A stretch of 11,552 nucleotides of DNA from FEN-987 sp049521055 (GTDB lineage Archaea > Thermoproteota > Bathyarchaeia > 40CM-2-53-6): assembly GCA_049521055.1 (NCBI GenBank), contig JBEKPE010000069.1, forward strand, positions 1 to 11,552. The letters are read 5' to 3'. Positions 8,206-11,552 of this stretch are shown piece by piece. The stretch's first letter is position 1. The number at the start of each line of letters is the position of its first letter. The position numbers and the translations under genes were made by a program. The notes under the pieces are model-generated. The model worked only from the letters and a program-made list of their open reading frames with translations. It was not told the origin of the DNA and ran no database searches.

Positions 8206-9029
8206 TATTTCTCCCTCTTTCGCTGAACTAGCTTAAACATAATGAAAATCGCCAGGTTGATGAAGATCATGAGGGCTGCGACGTTTACGGATCCCGGGCT
8301 GAGGACTACGCCATTTGAGATGGATTCGTGTAACCCATAACCTGCGTACAGGTTCCAAATCAGGATTGAAGCGACAGCTGGATAATAGGCCATTATGAAT
8401 AGAGCGCCTACCTCGCTCGAAGCCCTAGCCCAAGTCAAGATTGCGCCAGTAACCACCGACCGCCAAATGTTTGGCAGCGTTACCTTAACGAAGGTGAAGG
8501 TTGAGGATGCGCCTAGGCTTCGGGAAACGAGTTCTAGTTTGGGGTCTAGGGACTTGATTGCTTCTTCCACCTGCTTGACCGTATACGTGGCACTGACGAA
8601 GATGAGGGTTAGAACGATTGCGATGACATTATTTGTCAGCTTGATTCCGTAACCATTGAAGACCGCGCCAACAAGCTCTGCTGAACCGAAGATCGTGATT
8701 AGTGCTATTCCTGCAACTGTGTGAGGGATCATTAGAGGGATCTCGATTATGGAATCAATGAGAGATCTTCCGGGGAACTGGTACTTGCCAAGAAGATAGC
8801 CCAAAGGAACACCCAAGACCACAGCCACTAATGCTGTGAGTCCAGAGGTGTAGACCGTCAGTGCGATCGCGGACACCGCTTCCGAGTTATTGAGCGCGAG
8901 CAGCAATCCGGACAGGCTACTAGTTCCGATTAGGCTGAGAACGGGCGAGAAGAGCAGGAAGAACAAGATCCCGCTTAGAAGAGATAGAACAAATACGAAT
9001 CTAATCGGAAACCCGGGTGATAGACGCAA
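8205..9029 (-). CDS. wtpB: Tungstate/molybdate ABC transporter permease (WtpB/ModB)
   Basis: This 274-residue membrane subunit forms the transport channel as a dimer. About six hydrophobic helices are visible, at roughly 10-32, 52-78, 93-117, 131-149, 188-215 and 243-267. The stretch after helix 2, FPGRSLIDSIIEIPLMIPHTVAG (85-107), is typical of Wtp/Mod/Cys-type permeases. The cytoplasmic coupling loop that docks on the ATPase is SRSLGASSTFTFVKVTLP (169-186), matching the EAA-loop consensus with its conserved central Gly and terminal Leu-Pro. The start is TTG: an in-frame TGA lies 12 bases upstream and GTGAGG is well placed as a ribosome binding site. A 102-base gap with potential alternative hairpins separates it from wtpA. 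Confidence 0.92.
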   Translation of the reverse strand: MRLSPGFPIRFVFVLSLLSGILFFLLFSPVLSLIGTSSLSGLLLALNNSEAVSAIALTVYTSGLTALVAVVLGVPLGYLLGKYQFPGRSLIDSIIEIPLMIPHTVAGIALITIFGSAELVGAVFNGYGIKLTNNVIAIVLTLIFVSATYTVKQVEEAIKSLDPKLELVSRSLGASSTFTFVKVTLPNIWRSVVTGAILTWARASSEVGALFIMAYYPAVASILIWNLYAGYGLHESISNGVVLSPGSVNVAALMIFINLAIFIMFKLVQRKREK

Positions 9030-9044
9030 CGAAAACCCTCACGG

Positions 9045-9107
9045 GCTCATTAGCAGAGACTGAGCATTTCAATGTAGCTCGTGCTCAGCGCTATTGCTCT
9101 CCTGAGC
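9045..9107 (-). promoter_or_regulatory. Four alternating complementary segments in the wtpA-wtpB gap (possible alternative hairpins)
   Basis: In transcript order the gap holds GCTCAG (9107-9102), CTGAGCA (9088-9082), TGCTCAG (9066-9060) and TGAGC (9049-9045). Each segment can pair with the next. Segments 1:2 form 6 pairs (13-base loop), 2:3 form 7 pairs (15-base loop) and 3:4 form 5 pairs (11-base loop), so the 2:3 stem competes with 1:2 plus 3:4. Segment 4 ends two bases before the GTGAGG ribosome binding site of wtpB. Stems in such gaps can stabilise the upstream binding-protein message or tune permease translation. The complementarity is seen directly; the function is inferred. Confidence 0.4.
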
Positions 9108-9131
9108 GGGACTTAGCCGAGTGGTTAAGGT

Positions 9132-10187
9132 TCACGTGACGTCTTTTATGGTAATGCCTGCTTGTGTTATGGCTTGGATAATGTCGGAGGGTACTGCACT
9201 CTGGTTGTAAATCCAGACAGGGTTCAAGGGCCGTAGGTCGTTTGCGCTGAGAATTTCTTGTCCTTGAGTGCTGAATAGAGCTTTGATGAAGGCTATGGCC
9301 ATAGTCGAATCAGGGCTGTTGATCGGAATTGTTAGGTCGTAGAGGATCGGTGCACCTGTCATTGGTTTGCCGCTAACAGTGACATTTGCCTTCGCATACC
9401 AGTCCGCCAGGGTTAAGTTCGATAAGTCTACCCGAGAGTCTAGGGTTAGGTACTGAAGCTTGTGCGAAACCGCTTCAGAGGAATAGCTCAGCACGTAGTC
9501 AACCGCGCCTGTCTCCAGTTGTGCGTCTAGGGTTGTTTCTGTTGGGACGATGACGAGTTCATTTTTCGCGGCCTTCGTAACGTAGAGTTGGTCGTACAAG
9601 TAGCTTGAGTTCTGGTAGTACAACAAGCTTGCTAGTTGAAGCATGATAACTGCTTGTGCGCCACTAGGGTCGGTATCCTTGTTGGAGACGCCGACGACAA
9701 CCCCAGGCCGGGTTATTACCTGATACCAATTGTCGGGCGTTATTTCCTTTGCAAATCTGCTATGGTTGGTATAGAGGACAGTCATCGCGTTCGAAGCGAA
9801 GACTATGTACCATGACGCATGCGAAGGAATCAGTTGTTCTGGAATGATTTTGTAGTCCGCGGATGCATATATGTCAAATGACTTGTTGGCTTGCGTGATT
9901 TCGTTTGCTGCAAGTCGGCTGCCCTCGAAAATATAATTGTAGCTGAGGGTTGAGTATTGCGGGCGAAGGACGTTGTTAACGATCCCATTGAAAGGTACTT
10001 GGAGCGTCCCTGCTGCATCTATTAGAAGAGTTGTGGATGGGTGGGTAGAACTCAGCCCCGAATAGTATCCAATTGCATAACCCACTCCTAATCCTACAGC
10101 CAAGGCCAGTAAAAGGGCGGCTTTGCCATATTTCACGATCAAACTCATTGCTATGCCACTCCCAAGTGTTTCGATAGTAGTGCGCAT
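9132..10187 (-). CDS. wtpA: Tungstate/molybdate-binding protein (WtpA type), membrane-anchored
   Basis: This 351-residue extracytoplasmic receptor of the ABC importer begins with a hydrophobic segment (about 21-42). It has no lipobox cysteine, so it is likely held by an uncleaved signal anchor. The mature part carries WtpA landmarks: AGTLQVPF (59-66), EGSR (88-91), FDIYASADYKII (104-115), WYIVFASN (126-133), DTDPSG (171-176), VPTETTL (214-220) and VDYVLSY (229-235). By comparison with the WtpA/archaeal ModA group recalled from memory, Gly60-Thr61, Ser90, Asp173 to Ser175, Glu217 and Tyr235 fall at the ligand positions, including the two carboxylates that give octahedral tungstate or molybdate binding. 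The stretch between Asp173 and Glu217 is about 20 residues shorter than in those relatives. ATG at 10187 would give a nearly leaderless message; ATG at 10148 (residue 14), with GGGAG upstream, is a good alternative. Confidence 0.9.
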   Translation of the reverse strand: MRTTIETLGSGIAMSLIVKYGKAALLLALAVGLGVGYAIGYYSGLSSTHPSTTLLIDAAGTLQVPFNGIVNNVLRPQYSTLSYNYIFEGSRLAANEITQANKSFDIYASADYKIIPEQLIPSHASWYIVFASNAMTVLYTNHSRFAKEITPDNWYQVITRPGVVVGVSNKDTDPSGAQAVIMLQLASLLYYQNSSYLYDQLYVTKAAKNELVIVPTETTLDAQLETGAVDYVLSYSSEAVSHKLQYLTLDSRVDLSNLTLADWYAKANVTVSGKPMTGAPILYDLTIPINSPDSTMAIAFIKALFSTQGQEILSANDLRPLNPVWIYNQSAVPSDIIQAITQAGITIKDVT

Positions 10188-10200
10188 ACCTTACGCTGCC

Positions 10201-10228
10201 ATTGATATGCATTATGATATATTTCAAT
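10201..10228 (-). promoter_or_regulatory. wtpA promoter with TATA box overlapped by a 28-base imperfect palindrome
   Basis: On the minus strand AATATATC (10223-10216) is a strong archaeal-type TATA box, placed so that transcription would begin a few bases before the first ATG of wtpA. It sits inside an imperfect palindrome centred at 10214.5. The outer five bases, ATTGA and TCAAT, are perfectly symmetric, and 10 of 14 base pairs match overall. The core has the form ATAT, eight bases, ATAT, reminiscent of ModE-type boxes. The sequence ATATCA also recurs as a direct repeat 12 bases apart. A protein bound here would block TBP, so ModE-like repression of transporter expression is a reasonable inference. 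Confidence 0.5.
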
Positions 10229-10285
10229 TGCCGATTCCGACCTGCGCGTCGATGGTGGAAAGGCTTCCCAGAGGGCAGGCTTGGG

Positions 10286-10729
10286 TCAACTGTTCTTGGT
10301 GATTCTGTTTTCGATCGTTCTTAGATTCATCTGTGAGAGGGTTCGATGGACGAGGGCTTCGGTGGACTTGAAATCTCTTAGTAGCATTTTTGCGATTGGA
10401 GTTAGGGTGGTTCCGCCTCCGCCCTTTCTTCTCGTATGGGGTGTTCCGCCGCGGTGGGTCGTAATCAATGGTCGCCTGAGTCTTTGCTTCATTCTGCCTA
10501 GGTAATCCCAGACGAACTTGTAGGACATGTCAAGCTCTTCTGCAGCCATCGCTATCGATCCGTGCTCGTCGATGGACTCCAAGATTTGGGCTCCTCCTTT
10601 CCCCAGGACTCTTTCTCCGTCCGCATTGAGGTATAGCCTAAAGTCATACTGTAGGAGCGGTTTGTGTCCCTTCATCTCTATCACGCTAGTGACGCCTAGT
10701 GGAGTCTCTTCTTTATTGTTCCTTTCCAT
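10286..10729 (-). CDS. modE: ModE-type winged-helix regulator without a molbindin domain
   Basis: This 147-residue DNA-binding protein matches the N-terminal domain of ModE. GKGGAQILESIDEHGSIAMA (43-62) starts the fold. The helix-turn-helix lies at about 57-80, with MAAEELDMSYKFVWDYLGRM aligning to the AAxxxxxSYxxxWxxxxxM pattern. The GGGG-containing wing followed by TLTP (103-111) is the family's most recognisable feature. The wing carries several extra residues (around TPHTRRK, 96-102). After about residue 120 there is only a short helical tail. The two molbindin (MOP) domains that bind molybdate in full-length ModE are absent, so the effector must be sensed some other way or by a partner. 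It lies upstream of wtpA on the same strand with a 98-base gap that has its own promoter-like element. ATG preceded by GGAGAGG is a convincing start. Confidence 0.88.
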   Translation of the reverse strand: MERNNKEETPLGVTSVIEMKGHKPLLQYDFRLYLNADGERVLGKGGAQILESIDEHGSIAMAAEELDMSYKFVWDYLGRMKQRLRRPLITTHRGGTPHTRRKGGGGTTLTPIAKMLLRDFKSTEALVHRTLSQMNLRTIENRITKNS

Positions 10730-10824
10730 CCTCTCCGGTTAGTGAGGAGCCTTGCACCGAGGGTGCATCACATGAACGACTGGCGTTCACGCGCTTTTCG
10801 GTGTTTAACGCGTTATGGCATGCC
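10730..10824 (-). promoter_or_regulatory. modE leader/upstream region with clustered dyads and possible Shine-Dalgarno masking
   Basis: Four perfect inverted repeats lie just upstream of modE: TGCACC-GAG-GGTGCA (10753-10767), TGAACG-ACTGG-CGTTCA (10773-10789), TAACGCGTTA (10806-10815) and GGCATGCC (10817-10824). Their centres are at 10760, 10781, 10810.5 and 10820.5, with spacings of 21, 29.5 and 10 bases, close to whole helical turns. In transcript sense CTCC (10749-10746) can pair with GGAG of the ribosome binding site (10736-10733). The region could therefore be a row of operators for ModE autoregulation, a structured 5' leader, or both. TAACG/CGTTA resembles half-sites known from ModE boxes, which favours operators. 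Confidence 0.45.
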
Positions 10825-11030
10825 GCAAAGTGAGATTTCGATTTAGCGAGCACCTACGGTCCAGTTTCCTACATATTGTCGTCACATAATTGAGTCTAGG
10901 CGCGCAGACGCACGCCGCACCTTCTCCTTCGATTTTCTCTATTCCTGAGGTGTATGCAGCAGAATGGAGACCCGCGATCAAGTTAGCGAGAAAATTGGGT
11001 CTTGATCGAAGATGGCGATAAGGGCTTAGT
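10825..11030. other. Non-coding remainder of the modE/permease gap
   Basis: Together with the dyad cluster this makes a 301-base stretch without a credible gene. The only open frames seen are under 25 codons and lack good ribosome binding sites. A TATA-like stretch for the minus strand (AATATGT, 10877-10871) could drive modE, with the dyad cluster lying downstream of it in the leader. No tRNA, CRISPR or mobile-element signature was seen. Confidence 0.3.
10975..11008 (-). terminator. 8-base perfect inverted repeat downstream of the permease gene
   Basis: CGATCAAG (10975-10982) and CTTGATCG (11001-11008) are perfectly complementary across an 18-base spacer. The repeat begins 22 bases after the stop of the right-edge permease in transcript order. 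The spacer contains TTTT on that strand, but no T-run follows the stem, so it may be a 3' end or processing hairpin rather than a bacterial-style terminator. It could also be a regulator binding site. Confidence 0.3.
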
Positions 11031-11552
11031 TTACTCGGGTGGAATTTGCGCCCACACTTTAGTCAGGTCTATTCCGTGAGATTTGTTGTAGTAGTAAGAG
11101 GTGGCGAAAATTACGATGGGTATGATTACGACAATTACGATGGCTACTTGCGCATTGAAGCTGAATGGCCCTATCGCGGGATTGGTCACCGCGTTGAATC
11201 CTAAGTAACCAAACAAGATCGCGCCTAGCAGGCCAAGAATTGACAGAACTGGAAATCCGCCTATCCGCGCTTTCCATGATGCGGCATCGAAGATGTTCTT
11301 TCTTCGGAACGGAAGAACAATTGCGCTGATGGCTGTTAAGAACCAAACAACCGAGAATAGAAAGATCGCGTTGACCTGACCAGTGATAAACGAGACGAAG
11401 AAGTACAAATACATTACAATGAGCGTGAGAGACGCGGCCAATCCGATTGCAATGTGTGGTGTATGGAATCGGTCGTTAACATTAGCTAAACCCGATGGCA
11501 CCGTTCTATCGAAAGCCCAAGACATGACGAGTCGACTCAGGAATACGATCCC
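11031..11552 (-). CDS. APC-superfamily amino acid permease, C-terminal part (runs off window)
   Basis: Only the last 173 codons are present; the frame stays open to the right edge, with nine codons (GIVFLSRLV) before the first ATG. The motif SRLVMSWAFDRTVP followed by NDRFHTPHIAI matches the loop after helix 8 in APC-type amino acid/polyamine permeases (consensus like SRxxxAxAxDxxxP, then V...TP). Four hydrophobic segments follow, at about 26-49, 51-71, 93-112 and 125-145 counting from that ATG, and a short hydrophilic tail ends IPPE. This suits the last four helices of a 12-helix transporter that imports or exchanges amino acids across the membrane. The substrate is unknown. No functional link to the molybdenum genes is apparent. 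Confidence 0.75.
   Translation of the reverse strand, partial: GIVFLSRLVMSWAFDRTVPSGLANVNDRFHTPHIAIGLAASLTLIVMYLYFFVSFITGQVNAIFLFSVVWFLTAISAIVLPFRRKNIFDAASWKARIGGFPVLSILGLLGAILFGYLGFNAVTNPAIGPFSFNAQVAIVIVVIIPIVIFATSYYYNKSHGIDLTKVWAQIPPE

Noticed and set aside
9104..9260. Possible intron-containing tRNA starting with the tRNA-like D-arm and continuing into CTCTGGTTGTAAATCCAG and GGGTTCAAG downstream.
   Set aside because: The would-be anticodon stem leaves an 8-base loop, the T-loop lacks the required C61, the 3' acceptor strand is missing, and the sequence lies in the conserved C-terminal coding part of wtpA.
10231..10285. CCCTCTGGG mini-hairpin and AAGCCT direct repeat downstream of modE, considered as a terminator.
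   Set aside because: The stem is only three pairs and is not followed by a real T-run, so it is too weak to annotate.
10736..10765. Nine-codon upstream reading frame (MHPRCKAPH) just before modE.
   Set aside because: It has no ribosome binding site and is very short. It could be a regulatory uORF, but nothing beyond its presence supports this.
10772..10846. 24-codon plus-strand open frame (starts MNDWRSRAFR) in the modE upstream gap.
   Set aside because: It has no convincing ribosome binding site and lies entirely over the dyad cluster, whose symmetry better explains the sequence.

Overview
The window looks archaeal. The evidence is a WtpABC-type oxyanion transporter whose binding protein has an N-terminal membrane anchor and no lipobox cysteine, a MoeA fused to a TupA-like binding-protein domain, TATA-like promoter elements, and frequent TTG and GTG starts. 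The mix suggests a Thermoproteota or Nitrososphaeria-type genome, but this is an inference from gene content and no marker gene is present to settle it.

Layout, left to right. An SRPBCC-fold protein is on the plus strand (29-454). It converges on a minus-strand block that reads, in transcription order, nucleotidyltransferase-like protein (2902-3717), a candidate 40-residue very basic microprotein (2771-2893), an MFS transporter (1548-2723) and a PfkB-family kinase (491-1537). From about 3.8 to 10.7 kb lies a molybdenum/tungsten island. Two overlapping moeA genes on the plus strand (3840-5144 and 5089-7140; the second carries a C-terminal oxyanion-binding-like domain) run into a minus-strand modE-wtpA-wtpB-wtpC set (10729 down to 7150), and the two sets end only 9 bases apart. 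A truncated APC-family permease fills the right edge.

How the genes fit together. WtpA captures tungstate or molybdate outside the cell, WtpB and WtpC import it, and the MoeA pair inserts the metal into molybdopterin. The ModE-type winged-helix protein presumably adjusts uptake. It has only the DNA-binding domain and no molbindin effector domain, so how it senses metal is not obvious.

The most interesting non-coding signals are: a cluster of four perfect dyads plus possible Shine-Dalgarno-masking pairings upstream of modE; an AT-rich imperfect palindrome over the wtpA TATA box; and four alternating complementary segments in the wtpA-wtpB gap that could form mutually exclusive hairpins. The first MoeA has lost the family's KPGKP loop (it reads RPSMP), while the second keeps it, which hints at a division of labour. 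The core of the window is a known type of system. The novelty, if there is any, lies in its regulation and in the microprotein.
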